This document shows positions 37,364-45,672 of a stretch of DNA of 64,000 nucleotides, in pieces (the first letter of the stretch is position 1; every line of letters starts with the position of its first letter). Source of the stretch: Roseovarius halotolerans (GTDB lineage: Bacteria; Pseudomonadota; Alphaproteobacteria; Rhodobacterales; Rhodobacteraceae). Below the pieces are notes generated by a model. The model did not search any database. It saw only the letters and a list, made by a program, of their open reading frames with translations, and was not told where the DNA came from. A program made the translations under genes and the position numbers. The DNA is taken from positions 310,001-374,000 of the forward strand of contig NZ_FWFU01000004.1 of NCBI RefSeq assembly GCF_900172255.1, written 5' to 3'.

Positions 37364-38068
37364 TTGAAGGAGACAAGCGCAACGGCCGCGGAGGCACGCC
37401 GCTCGGGCAACCGGGTGGTGGTGCTCGGGGTCGTCGCGATCGTGGCGATCCTGTCGCTGGCCGCGATCTTCCTGTTCCTGAGCCTGCCCGACGCCAATGC
37501 CTTCAACGCACGGGTCGAGCGCATCTTCGTCGAGAACGACACCCTCACCGCCGACGCCGAGATCAAGCTGCTGGAAATCCTGGCGCTGTCGGGCACGGCA
37601 TTTTCCGAGACGCTGACCAGTTACCGGATGGTGATATTCGTGCTGCTGGTCTTTGCGGCGGCGCTGTTGGTGGCGGCACTGGTGTTCCTGGTGATGCTGG
37701 TGGCGATGAACCGGCGCATGGCACAGATCGAACGGTCGGGCATCCAGGTCAGTTCGCTGCTGATCAGCCGCGAGGAGAACGCGGTTTACCTCAACAACAT
37801 GGGCTTCACACTGACCGCCGCGGCGATGGAGACATTGGCGGTTCTGGCCGAGGCGCGGATGGATGACGACGTGCTGACCGGCGCCGAGATCGAGGCGGTG
37901 ATTTCCGGGCGCAATGCCGCCGACTGCGACGAGGCGGCGGGGGCGACACGGATCAAGCGGCTGCGCGACACGCTGGGCAACCAGATGGTCAGCGAATTGC
38001 TGGTCAAGAACATCGCGCGTCGCGGTTACATGCTGGCCATCGACAAGGATGTGATCCAGGTGATCTGA
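37364..38068 (+). CDS. Membrane-anchored winged-helix protein, 234 aa
   Basis: TTG start with AAGGACAGG upstream. Two membrane helices (residues ~18-41 and ~87-112) enclose a ~45-residue loop (NAFNARVERIFVENDTLTAD) that is probably periplasmic. The cytoplasmic C-terminal ~110 residues (GFTLTAAAMETLAVLAEARM ... ATRIKRLRDTLGNQMVSELL ... RRGYMLAID) look like an OmpR/ToxR-type winged helix. So it could be a one-component membrane regulator with the DNA-binding part at the C-terminus. This is inference from pattern; no known family name is assigned. Confidence 0.68.
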   Translation: MKETSATAAEARRSGNRVVVLGVVAIVAILSLAAIFLFLSLPDANAFNARVERIFVENDTLTADAEIKLLEILALSGTAFSETLTSYRMVIFVLLVFAAALLVAALVFLVMLVAMNRRMAQIERSGIQVSSLLISREENAVYLNNMGFTLTAAAMETLAVLAEARMDDDVLTGAEIEAVISGRNAADCDEAAGATRIKRLRDTLGNQMVSELLVKNIARRGYMLAIDKDVIQVI

Positions 38069-38095
38069 GCGCCGCGCATCCAGGCCCCGCCCCTC

Positions 38096-39085
38096 TCAAC
38101 CGGGGCGCAGGATGACCTTGGGCGCGTCGACCACGCCGCGCCGGATATCGGCAAAGGCCCTCGCCCCTTCGGAGAGCCTGCGTGTCTGGGTCCAGTCAAG
38201 TGCGCCAAGACGGCCATCGAACATCGCCGCCGCGGTCTGGCGGAAATCTTCGGCGGTATAGGTATAGGTGCCGATGAAGGTGATTTCCTGAAGGGTCATT
38301 CGACGGATATCGAGCCCGCCCGAAGCCGCACCGAGACCGATATGCATGATCACGCCGCCGGGACGCGCAAGGGAAGAGGCCTGTGCGCGGGTGGCCTCGT
38401 AGCCGACGCCGTCGATCACGATGTCGAACAGCGCGTCGGAGTCCAGCGCATCGGGCGCAAGCACCTTCTGGTCGCAATGCAGTTCGAGATAGCGGCGGCG
38501 CGGGGCGCTCGGCTCCAGCATGGTGACATCAGCCACCCCCTGCGCCGCAAGGCTGAGCGCCGCGCCAAGCCCGATCGCGCCGCCGCCGATCACCAATCCA
38601 CGCGGACTGTGACCGGTTGCGAGGCGCGCAAGCCCCAGCCGCACGGCATGCCAGCCGCAGGCGATGGGTTCGGCCAGCGCCGCCTGATCGGGGGTCACGT
38701 GGTCGGGCATCGCCACGAGGTTGGTTTCGGGCATCGCCAGCCACTCGGCAAAGGCGCCTTCGCGCGGCGGCATCGAGATGATCTGCCGCGAGGGGCACAG
38801 ATTGTCGCGCCCGGCAAGGCAGGCCGGACAGGCCCCGCAGGTCACCAGCGGGTTGATGGTGACGCGGTGGCCTTTGCGCGGACCCGCAGCGATCACGCCC
38901 GCCGCCTCGTGACCGAGGATCAGCGGCGCGGGGCGGCGTTCGTCATGGCCGAGATAGGCATGCATGTCCGAGCCGCAGATGCCGACGCTTTCGACGCGGA
39001 TCAGCAACTCGCCATCGCCGGGACCGGGTTCGGGCACATCGCGATAGGTCAGCGTTTCGGGGCCGGTATAGACAAGCGCCTTCAT
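38096..39085 (-). CDS. Zinc-dependent medium-chain dehydrogenase of the sulfopropanediol cluster
   Basis: A 329-residue MDR enzyme. Catalytic zinc ligands are in GICGSDMHAY and LGHEAAGV; the structural-zinc cysteines are in CGACPACLAGRDNLC. NAD binds at VIGGGAIGLGAAL. In roseobacters the hps cluster includes two extra dehydrogenases (HpsO, HpsP) that oxidise the C2 hydroxyl and let both enantiomers of 2,3-dihydroxypropane-1-sulfonate be used; this is one candidate. I cannot say which letter. Overlaps the SDR by 4 bp and is the last gene of the operon. Confidence 0.82.
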   Translation of the reverse strand: MKALVYTGPETLTYRDVPEPGPGDGELLIRVESVGICGSDMHAYLGHDERRPAPLILGHEAAGVIAAGPRKGHRVTINPLVTCGACPACLAGRDNLCPSRQIISMPPREGAFAEWLAMPETNLVAMPDHVTPDQAALAEPIACGWHAVRLGLARLATGHSPRGLVIGGGAIGLGAALSLAAQGVADVTMLEPSAPRRRYLELHCDQKVLAPDALDSDALFDIVIDGVGYEATRAQASSLARPGGVIMHIGLGAASGGLDIRRMTLQEITFIGTYTYTAEDFRQTAAAMFDGRLGALDWTQTRRLSEGARAFADIRRGVVDAPKVILRPG

Positions 39086-39843
39086 CGTGCGGTGAACCCC
39101 CCATCGACCATAAGCACCTGCCCGGTCACGTAATCCGAGGCCGGCGACGCCAGGAACAGGAGCGGGCCGTCGATATCCTCGACCTCGCCATTGCGCCCGA
39201 TGCAGGTGGCCGCGGCGTTGCGCGCGGCGCGCTCGGGATCATTAAAGACCGGCGCGGTCAGTTCGGTGCGAAAGAAGCCCGGCCCGATCGCATTGGCGTT
39301 GATGCCGTGGGGCGACCATGCCTCGGCCATCGCACGGGTCAGCTGTGCGATACCGCCCTTGCTGGCGCCATAGGCGATGCCGTCGGGAAAGGCGCGGAAG
39401 GTCTGGAGCGACGCGAAATTGAGGATCCGGCCCCAGCGTTTCTTCTTCATCGCGCCCACGAGATGTTGGCTCAGAAAGAACGGTGTCGCCAGATTGAGGC
39501 CAAGGGTGATGTCCCAGCCCTCGGGCGTCACATCATCGGCAGGCTCGCGCCGGTTGATCCCGGCGGCATGGACGACGATGTCGGGCGGACCGAAGGGTTC
39601 TGCCACAAGGCGCGCAAGATCGGGCAGCGTGTCGCGCTGCGAGACATCATGGGCGACGATCGCGGCGCGTGCGCCGGTCTCGCTTTGCCAGTCCTGTAGC
39701 GCGTCCTTGCGCCGGGCAACGCCGACCACCTCGGCCCCCGCCACCGCAAGCAGGCTGGCGGCGCGACGGCCCAGACCGGCGCTGGCGCCGGTGACGCAGG
39801 CGACCTTGCCGGTCAGATCGAAGAGGCGCGCGGGGTCAGCCAT
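39082..39843 (-). CDS. Short-chain dehydrogenase of the sulfopropanediol cluster
   Basis: A 253-residue SDR. The start at 39843 (MADPARLFDLTGKVA) overlaps the hpsN stop by 8 bp. The cofactor loop TGASAGLGRR, the catalytic Ser in NFASLQTF and the YGASKGG (Tyr, Lys) motif are intact. It probably oxidises or reduces the C2 hydroxyl of dihydroxypropanesulfonate, together with the zinc dehydrogenase (HpsO/HpsP roles). A sugar-alcohol substrate is the alternative. Confidence 0.84.
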   Translation of the reverse strand: MADPARLFDLTGKVACVTGASAGLGRRAASLLAVAGAEVVGVARRKDALQDWQSETGARAAIVAHDVSQRDTLPDLARLVAEPFGPPDIVVHAAGINRREPADDVTPEGWDITLGLNLATPFFLSQHLVGAMKKKRWGRILNFASLQTFRAFPDGIAYGASKGGIAQLTRAMAEAWSPHGINANAIGPGFFRTELTAPVFNDPERAARNAAATCIGRNGEVEDIDGPLLFLASPASDYVTGQVLMVDGGFTAR

Positions 39844-41143
39844 TGGCAGACAGGTCGAAGTTCTGACCAGGGAAATACTTGCGCAGCCGGATATCGGCGG
39901 TGCGCGCATGGCCTTCCATCCCCTCGAGCCGCGAAATCCGCGCGGTGGCCTCGGCGACGGGTTTGCAGCCCTCGCGGGTGGCGCGCTGCCAGGTGACGAT
40001 CTTCATGTATTTATGCACGCTGAGCCCGCCAGTATAGCGCGCCGCGCCCGAAGTCGGCAGGACGTGGTTTGTACCGCTGGCCTTGTCTCCGAAGGCCACG
40101 GTGGTTTCCTCGCCGAGGAAAAGCGAACCATAACAGCTGAGCCGTCCCAACCACCAGTCGAGATCGCCCGCCTGCACCGTCAGGTGCTCGGGCGCGTAGG
40201 AATCCGAGGTCGCGGCCATCTCTTCGCGGTCGGCGCAAAGGATCACCTCGGCGTAGTCGCGCCATGCAGCTTCGGCATTCTGGCGGTTCACTTCGGGCAG
40301 GTCCTCGATCAGGCGCGGGACCAGTTCCATCACCTGTTCGGCCAGCGTACGGTCATCGGTCACGAGCCAGACCGGCGAATTGTAGCCATGCTCGGCCTGA
40401 CCGACCAGATCCGTCGCGACGACCTCGGGGTCGGCGCTGGCATCGGCAAGGATCAGGCTGTCGGTGGGGCCGGCGATCATGTCGATCCCGACGCGCCCGA
40501 ACAGGATGCGCTTGGCCTCGGCGACGAACTGGTTGCCGGGGCCGACGAGGATATTCGCGGGCGGCAGGCCGAACAGGCCGAAGGTCATGGCGGCGACGCC
40601 CTGCACACCGCCCATCGCCAGGATCGTATCGGCGCCGCAGAGATCGGCGGCGTAGATGATCGCCGGGTTCACGCCGATGCCGGGGCGCGGCGGCGAGCAG
40701 GCGACGATATGCGAGCAGCCCGCGACCTTGGCGGTGGTGACGGTCATGATCGCGCTGGCGATGTGGCTGTAGCGCCCGCCCGGCACGTAACAGCCCGCGC
40801 CCCGGACGGGGATGCTTTTCTGCCCCGCGATCAGGCCCGGCACGACCTCGACCTCGATATCGCGCAGGGTTTCCTTCTGCGCGGTGGCGAAGCGGCGGAC
40901 ATTGTCATGGGCGAAGGCGATGTCACGGCGCAGTTTCTCGGGCACCTTGGCCTTGGCGGCCTCGATCTCGTCACGGGTAAGGACGATATTGCCCTCGTAC
41001 TGATCGAAGCGCGCGGCATAATCGAGCGCCGCCTGATCGCCGCCCGCCTCGATATCGTCGAGGATCGTCTGGACGGTTTCATGCACGTCCGACGCCCCCG
41101 ATTGCGAGGTCAGCGCGGCTTTTTTCAGGTATTCTTGGGCCAT
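39836..41143 (-). CDS. hpsN: Sulfopropanediol 3-dehydrogenase (HpsN), histidinol dehydrogenase family
   Basis: A 435-residue protein; start at 41143 (MAQEYLKKAALTSQ). It belongs to the histidinol dehydrogenase fold (PVRGAGCYVPGGRYSHIAS, GPGNQFVAEAKR, DLVGQAEHG, SVHKYMKIVTWQ with zinc ligands Gln, His and His). The divergence from true HisD (GQAEHG with YNSPVW instead of HDPLA) and its TRAP/SDR/ADH context identify HpsN, the NAD-dependent enzyme that oxidises 2,3-dihydroxypropane-1-sulfonate to sulfolactate. HisD function is unlikely because no his genes are near. Confidence 0.88.
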   Translation of the reverse strand: MAQEYLKKAALTSQSGASDVHETVQTILDDIEAGGDQAALDYAARFDQYEGNIVLTRDEIEAAKAKVPEKLRRDIAFAHDNVRRFATAQKETLRDIEVEVVPGLIAGQKSIPVRGAGCYVPGGRYSHIASAIMTVTTAKVAGCSHIVACSPPRPGIGVNPAIIYAADLCGADTILAMGGVQGVAAMTFGLFGLPPANILVGPGNQFVAEAKRILFGRVGIDMIAGPTDSLILADASADPEVVATDLVGQAEHGYNSPVWLVTDDRTLAEQVMELVPRLIEDLPEVNRQNAEAAWRDYAEVILCADREEMAATSDSYAPEHLTVQAGDLDWWLGRLSCYGSLFLGEETTVAFGDKASGTNHVLPTSGAARYTGGLSVHKYMKIVTWQRATREGCKPVAEATARISRLEGMEGHARTADIRLRKYFPGQNFDLSANG

Positions 41144-41153
41144 ATGGGAAATC

Positions 41154-42479
41154 CTATTTGTAGATGTCGGGCAGAAGGCTGGTGGAAAGTGCCGGAACAT
41201 AGGCGATCAGCAGCACCACCAGCAGCATGAAGAAGACGAAGGGCACCGCACGGGCGGCGATGCGCAGGATGGATTCGCCGGTCAGGCCCGAGACCACGAA
41301 CAGGTTCAGGCCCAGCGGCGGTGTGATGAAGCCGACGCCCAGCGCGGTGATCATCATCACGCAGAACTGGATCTCGTTCATGCCGATATCGTCGGCGAGC
41401 GGCTTAAGGATCGGGGCGAGGATCACGATATTGGGCGTGGTTTCCATTACGCAGCCCGCCGCGATCAGAATGGCGATCATCAAGAGGATCAGGATCGCGG
41501 GCTCGTCCGTGAGGCTGGTGACCGTCTGCACGAAGCCCTGCGGCACGCCGAGGATCGCGAGCGCCTGCGCCAGCGGCAGTGAGAAGGCGATGATCGGCAG
41601 GATCACCCCGTTGACCTTGGCAGAACTGACCAGCATGGCCGGGAAATCCGCCAGTTTGAGCGTGCCCAGAACGAAGCCGATGAAGATAGTGACGACAACC
41701 GCCGTCGCACCGGCTTCGGTCGGGGTGAACTTGCCCGAGAAGATGCCGCCGAAAATGATCGCGGGCACGATGAAGGCATACCAGCCCGACGCCAGCGCCC
41801 GACCCAGGTTGCGCAGCCAGTCGCGAAACGCAATGCCGCCGCCGCCCTCGTAGCCATAGATGCGGTTGACCACGATATTGGTGATGAGGATCGACAGAAG
41901 GATCGCAAGCCCCGGCACCACCGCCGCGAGAAACAGGGTCGAAGCCGATATCCCCAGCACGAGGCCGATGATGATATAGGCGATCGAGGGCGGGATCAGG
42001 ATGCCGGTACAGGCGCCAGCCGCCACCAGCGCGCAGGCGTAGGGGCGCGGGTAGCCCGATTCCACGAGCCGGTCGATGGTCATCCGCCCCACGGCCGCCG
42101 CACCCGCCGCATCCGATCCCGAAATCGCCGAGAACATGCCGCAGACCAGCACCGTGGCCGAGCCGAAACCGCCCTTGGCAAAGCAGGTCAGCGCCTCGGC
42201 GACATCAAGGAACTTGCGGCTGAGCCCGGTGCGCACCAGCACATCGCCGGTCAGGATGAACAGCGGCACGGCGGTCAGCGCAAAGGCGTCGATGCCGTCG
42301 AACAGGCTTTCGCCCACGAGGCTGAGCGGCAGCGCACCCGACATCAGCAGCATGATGATGGCCGATGCGCCGATGGCCGCCCAGACCGGCACCGCCAGCG
42401 CGCACAGCACCACGAACAGGATCATGGGCGCATAGAAGTCCCAGCCAAGTTCGACCGAGTGATTGAGGGTCTGCCACAT
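41154..42479 (-). CDS. TRAP transporter large permease (DctM family)
   Basis: A 441-residue membrane protein with about 12 hydrophobic segments, the ion-coupled translocation subunit of a tripartite ATP-independent transporter. TAVPLFILTGDVLVRTGLS and SGSDAAGAAAVGRMTIDRLV, and NGVILPIIAFSLPLA-like segments, are typical of DctM. It lies 10 bp upstream of hpsN and 14 bp after the small permease, so the transporter and the dehydrogenases form one unit (HpsKLM-type importer). Confidence 0.93.
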   Translation of the reverse strand: MWQTLNHSVELGWDFYAPMILFVVLCALAVPVWAAIGASAIIMLLMSGALPLSLVGESLFDGIDAFALTAVPLFILTGDVLVRTGLSRKFLDVAEALTCFAKGGFGSATVLVCGMFSAISGSDAAGAAAVGRMTIDRLVESGYPRPYACALVAAGACTGILIPPSIAYIIIGLVLGISASTLFLAAVVPGLAILLSILITNIVVNRIYGYEGGGGIAFRDWLRNLGRALASGWYAFIVPAIIFGGIFSGKFTPTEAGATAVVVTIFIGFVLGTLKLADFPAMLVSSAKVNGVILPIIAFSLPLAQALAILGVPQGFVQTVTSLTDEPAILILLMIAILIAAGCVMETTPNIVILAPILKPLADDIGMNEIQFCVMMITALGVGFITPPLGLNLFVVSGLTGESILRIAARAVPFVFFMLLVVLLIAYVPALSTSLLPDIYK

Positions 42480-42493
42480 CGCGCCGTCCCCCT

Positions 42494-43000
42494 TCAGTCG
42501 AACATCTTGTCGCCCTCGTAGACGGGTGTCCCGTCACGAAGGGCGCGCAGGTCACGCAGGAAAGACTGCACCAGGCGCAGCACCATCAGGCCGAAGCCGA
42601 GCGGCACCGCCATCAGGAACCAGATCATCGACACCCGCAGCCCGTGGCTGACCGAGTCGAACCGGTAGGACACGGTCACGGTTTCCCATGACCAGTAGAG
42701 CGCCACCAATGCGACGGCGGCCATAACCAGGTCGCCGAAGATATAGAGCAGCGCCTTGGCGCGCGGCCCGAGGTAATGCATCAGCACGTCGATGCGGATA
42801 TGGCCACGTTCGCGCACGGCCGCCGCCGCGCCGATCCAGGCGAGGTAGATGAAGCTGTAGCGCACGATCTCTTCGCCCCAGATCGAGGAATAGGAGAAGA
42901 CCTCGCGCCGCAGCACCTCGACCGCCATCGTGACGACAAGCATGACGTAGAACACCAAGAGCGCCCAGCGTTCCGCGTTCCTGTCCAGCGTCTTGAGCAT
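42494..43000 (-). CDS. TRAP transporter small permease (DctQ family)
   Basis: A 168-residue protein with four membrane helices, the small subunit that pairs with DctM. VEVLRREVFSYSSIWGEEIVRYSF-like sequence (EVLRREVFSYSSIWGEE) is the DctQ signature region. A stem-loop separates it from the substrate-binding gene upstream. Confidence 0.92.
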   Translation of the reverse strand: MLKTLDRNAERWALLVFYVMLVVTMAVEVLRREVFSYSSIWGEEIVRYSFIYLAWIGAAAAVRERGHIRIDVLMHYLGPRAKALLYIFGDLVMAAVALVALYWSWETVTVSYRFDSVSHGLRVSMIWFLMAVPLGFGLMVLRLVQSFLRDLRALRDGTPVYEGDKMFD

Positions 43001-43063
43001 GCGGACCCTTCCAGCCCGGACCCTGCATATTCAGGGCCGGTGCGTTCATCGACAATTGGGAAA

Positions 43064-43088
43064 GCCGGGCGCAGGTTGCGCGCCCGGC
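43064..43088 (-). terminator. Intra-operon hairpin after the TRAP binding-protein gene
   Basis: A 9-bp perfect stem, GCCGGGCGC (43064-43072) with GCGCCCGGC (43080-43088), followed on the reverse strand by only three T. Lying 13 bp after the substrate-binding gene and before the permeases, it may act as a partial terminator or 3' stabiliser that keeps the binding protein in excess. Confidence 0.6.
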
Positions 43089-43100
43089 CGGTTTCAGGCG

Positions 43101-44249
43101 TTACGCGTCATGCACGTAGTAGCGGCCCGGCGTTCCGGCGGCCTCGGCCAGCTTGTCGAACGTGTCCATCGACCCGGCCAGTTCGGTCTTGAACGGGTCC
43201 CACTCGGAGCGCTGGAACCCGGCGGCCTCTTGCCATTCGGCGAGCTGGTCTTCGCTGAGCGAATGGAATTCGACCCCCGACTTGGCCATTTCGGCCATCG
43301 CGAATGTGCGCGCCGAGGGCACCTTGGCGAGGTTCTGGTGGAAGGTCATTTCCGAGGCCCAGTCGATGGCGTCCTGCACATCCGAAGGCAAGGTATTGAA
43401 CCATTCGAGGTTGCAGGCATAGCACTGGCTGTCTGGCACGGCCTGGGTAAAGGTGACGTGGCTCAGGATGTCCTTGAACCCGAAGGCGTAAAGTGCCCCG
43501 ACCGCGGGATCGAGCGCATCGGCCACACCCTGCTTGATCGCCGAGGGGGTCTCGCCCCAGGCGACCGGCGTGGGGTTGGCGCCTGCCATGCGGTAGAACT
43601 GTTGCAGCATCTTCGATCCCGGCACCCGGAACTTGACGCCTTGCAGGTCGCCCGGTGTCATGATCGGGCCGCCGCCGCCCTTGCGCACGGCCATCACGCG
43701 CGGGTCGATGCAGAAATAAAACATCGGGCGGAAACCGCGCTGCTCGACCATCGCGTTCACTTCGGATTTCCAGATATCCGAGGTGACAAGGTTCACGAAA
43801 CGCTGATTGGCGCCGCAGAAATAGGGCAGGTTGATCAGGTCGACCGCAGGCGCGAAGGGCGCGAAATTCGACAGCGAGAACTGCCCGGCATTGACTGTGC
43901 CGCCCTGTACCTTCTGGGCCAGCGCCGAGCCGACGCCGAGTTGCCCGCCCGGTGCCAGCTTGACATAGATCTTGCCGTTCGAGGCGTTCTGAAGGTTCTC
44001 TTTCAGGTCGAGCTGCATCATCGGGTAGCTGCGTGTGGTGCCGATGACGTATTCTGTGGCCAGCGTCAGCACGTGATCGGCGGCCTGTTCGCGCTCGCGT
44101 TCCTCGCTTGCGCTCTGGGCGCTGGCCTGGGACGACCAAAGCATCCCGCCCGCCCCGGCGACCATCGCCGCGGTGAAGCTGCCGGTGGTGGCCAGCTTCA
44201 TGAAGTTGCGCCGCGCTTCGGACGCGAGTTCCTCGTGTTCTTCAGGCAT
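43101..44249 (-). CDS. TRAP transporter substrate-binding protein (DctP family)
   Basis: A 382-residue periplasmic receptor. The start at 44249 (MPEEHEELASEARRNFMK) has GGGAGG 7 nt upstream; ATG at 44255 is too close to that site. A twin-arginine motif (ARRNFMK) precedes a hydrophobic stretch and AxA site (SQASAQS), indicating Tat export. The DctP fold has the conserved FRVPGSKMLQQFYR Arg that binds the substrate acid group. In this context it should bind dihydroxypropanesulfonate. Overlaps the 71-residue gene by 8 bp. Confidence 0.9.
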   Translation of the reverse strand: MPEEHEELASEARRNFMKLATTGSFTAAMVAGAGGMLWSSQASAQSASEEREREQAADHVLTLATEYVIGTTRSYPMMQLDLKENLQNASNGKIYVKLAPGGQLGVGSALAQKVQGGTVNAGQFSLSNFAPFAPAVDLINLPYFCGANQRFVNLVTSDIWKSEVNAMVEQRGFRPMFYFCIDPRVMAVRKGGGGPIMTPGDLQGVKFRVPGSKMLQQFYRMAGANPTPVAWGETPSAIKQGVADALDPAVGALYAFGFKDILSHVTFTQAVPDSQCYACNLEWFNTLPSDVQDAIDWASEMTFHQNLAKVPSARTFAMAEMAKSGVEFHSLSEDQLAEWQEAAGFQRSEWDPFKTELAGSMDTFDKLAEAAGTPGRYYVHDA

Positions 44250-44457
44250 TTCCATTCCTCCCTTGAATGTCCTGTTTCTTTCGCCTCGCCTTGCGGGCCG
44301 CTTCGCTGCGCAGGACAGCCACAACGAAGGCGCTGGAGGCGCCAAGCAGCATAAGCATCTCGCCGACGTCGCTCAGGAACGCCGCGCCCCCGGACGAGCC
44401 GACCAGGACGTTGGCCGCGAAGACGCCAAACAGCACAGCGGCAACCAGCAAGAACAT
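44242..44457 (-). CDS. Small two-helix membrane protein of the TRAP operon, 71 aa
   Basis: The start at 44457 (MFLLVAAVLFGVFAANVLVG) has a strong GGGAGG site; longer frames run back through the operator. Two hydrophobic helices (residues ~1-20 and ~31-48) are followed by a basic tail rich in Arg/Lys. It is the first gene of the hps operon and overlaps the binding-protein gene by 8 bp. It could assist the transporter or be an unrelated membrane protein; no family recognised. Confidence 0.75.
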   Translation of the reverse strand: MFLLVAAVLFGVFAANVLVGSSGGAAFLSDVGEMLMLLGASSAFVVAVLRSEAARKARRKKQDIQGRNGNA

Positions 44458-44500
44458 GCAATCCTCCCTCTCGTCGGGCGGGCCGACGATTCGCCTCGAA

Positions 44501-44536
44501 TGTAAGCGCTTACAATTTTTCATGCAAGCGCTTACA
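44501..44536. promoter_or_regulatory. Paired LacI-family operators
   Basis: Two 14-bp sites, TGTAAGCGCTTACA (44501-44514, perfect palindrome) and TGCAAGCGCTTACA (44523-44536, one mismatch), have starts 22 bp apart, two helical turns. They lie between the divergent 71-residue/TRAP operon and the LacI gene, 44 bp and 61 bp from the starts, and share the AAGCGCTT core typical of LacI/PurR-type regulators. Confidence 0.85.
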
Positions 44537-44596
44537 CTGCGTGGTATTGGCCGCCGCAACCGGTTAAGGCCAAACAACAGTGCGCAGTGGAACGAG

Positions 44597-45652
44597 ATGT
44601 CACAAGGTAACGATCACAGGGGTCAGGCGGATATGGGCGCCAGCGTTGCGACGCTGGCCGATGTGGCCGAGCGCGCGCAGGTTTCAACGGCGACGGTATC
44701 GCGCTGCCTCAACGCGCCCGACAGGGTCGCGAAGCCGACCCGCGAGCGCGTGCTGGCAGCGGTGCAGGAGCTGGGCTATTCGCCGAATTTCGGGGCGCGC
44801 GCGCTGGCGGCGCGGCGCACAGGGACAGTGGGCGCGATCATCCCGACGATGGACAACGCCATTTTCGCCCGCGCCATCCAGGCCTTTCAGGAGGAGCTGC
44901 GCGCGCATGGTGTCACCCTGCTGGTGGCCTGTTCCTCCTATCGCCCCGAGATCGAGGAGGAGCAGATCCGCGCCCTTGTGGCGCGCGGCGCGGATGCGCT
45001 GCTGTTGATCGGACATCAGCGCAGCGATGCGATCTATCAGTTCCTGGACCGGCGCGGCGTGCCCGCGTTGGTGGCTTGGGTTCATGACCCTGACGCCACG
45101 CGCCCCTCGATCGGCTTCGACAACCGCAAGGCCATGCAGGACCTGGCGCGCGAGGTGATCCGCCTGGGGCATCGCCAGATCGGGGCCATCACCGCCGAGC
45201 AGCGGGACAATGACCGTGCCCGCGCCCGGATCGAGGGACTTTGCGATGCGATGGAGGCGCAGGGGCTGTCGCGTGATGACCTGGCGCTGGTCGAAACGCC
45301 CTATTCCGTCGAACATGGGAGGCAGGCCTTTGCCCGGCTGATGCGGCGGGTGCCGAGGCCGAGCGTGGTGATCTGCGGCAATGACGTGCTGGCCGCCGGG
45401 GCGCTTCAGATGGCGCGCGGCATGGGGCTGCATGTGCCCGGCGACGTGTCGATCACGGGTTTCGACGACATCGAGATCGCCACATTGGTCGATCCGGCGC
45501 TGACCACGGTGCATGTGCCGCATCGCGCGATGGGACGGCAGGCGGCGCAATTGCTGATCGAGATGGTGCGCAGCGGCACGCCACTGGCAGAGAGCGTCGA
45601 GTTGCAGACCGATCTGCGGCTGCGCGGCACGCTGGGGCCGCCGCCGGGCTGA
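44597..45652 (+). CDS. LacI family transcriptional regulator of the sulfopropanediol cluster
   Basis: A 351-residue repressor from ATG 44597 (an ATG at 44633 gives 339 residues). The helix-turn-helix ATLADVAERAQVSTATVSRC and the hinge GYSPNFGARALAARRTGTVG are classical LacI; the effector domain follows with CGNDVLAAGALQMAR and ITGFDDIEIA. Divergent from the hps operon and facing paired operators, it very likely represses that operon until dihydroxypropanesulfonate or a product binds. Confidence 0.9.
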   Translation: MSQGNDHRGQADMGASVATLADVAERAQVSTATVSRCLNAPDRVAKPTRERVLAAVQELGYSPNFGARALAARRTGTVGAIIPTMDNAIFARAIQAFQEELRAHGVTLLVACSSYRPEIEEEQIRALVARGADALLLIGHQRSDAIYQFLDRRGVPALVAWVHDPDATRPSIGFDNRKAMQDLAREVIRLGHRQIGAITAEQRDNDRARARIEGLCDAMEAQGLSRDDLALVETPYSVEHGRQAFARLMRRVPRPSVVICGNDVLAAGALQMARGMGLHVPGDVSITGFDDIEIATLVDPALTTVHVPHRAMGRQAAQLLIEMVRSGTPLAESVELQTDLRLRGTLGPPPG

Positions 45653-45672
45653 GGCAATCGCTCAGGGTCGGT

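Noticed and set aside
39836..41143. Histidine-biosynthetic histidinol dehydrogenase
   Set aside because: The fold is that of HisD, but the context (TRAP, SDR, zinc dehydrogenase, LacI) and the changed GQAEHG-YNSPVW region fit HpsN better.
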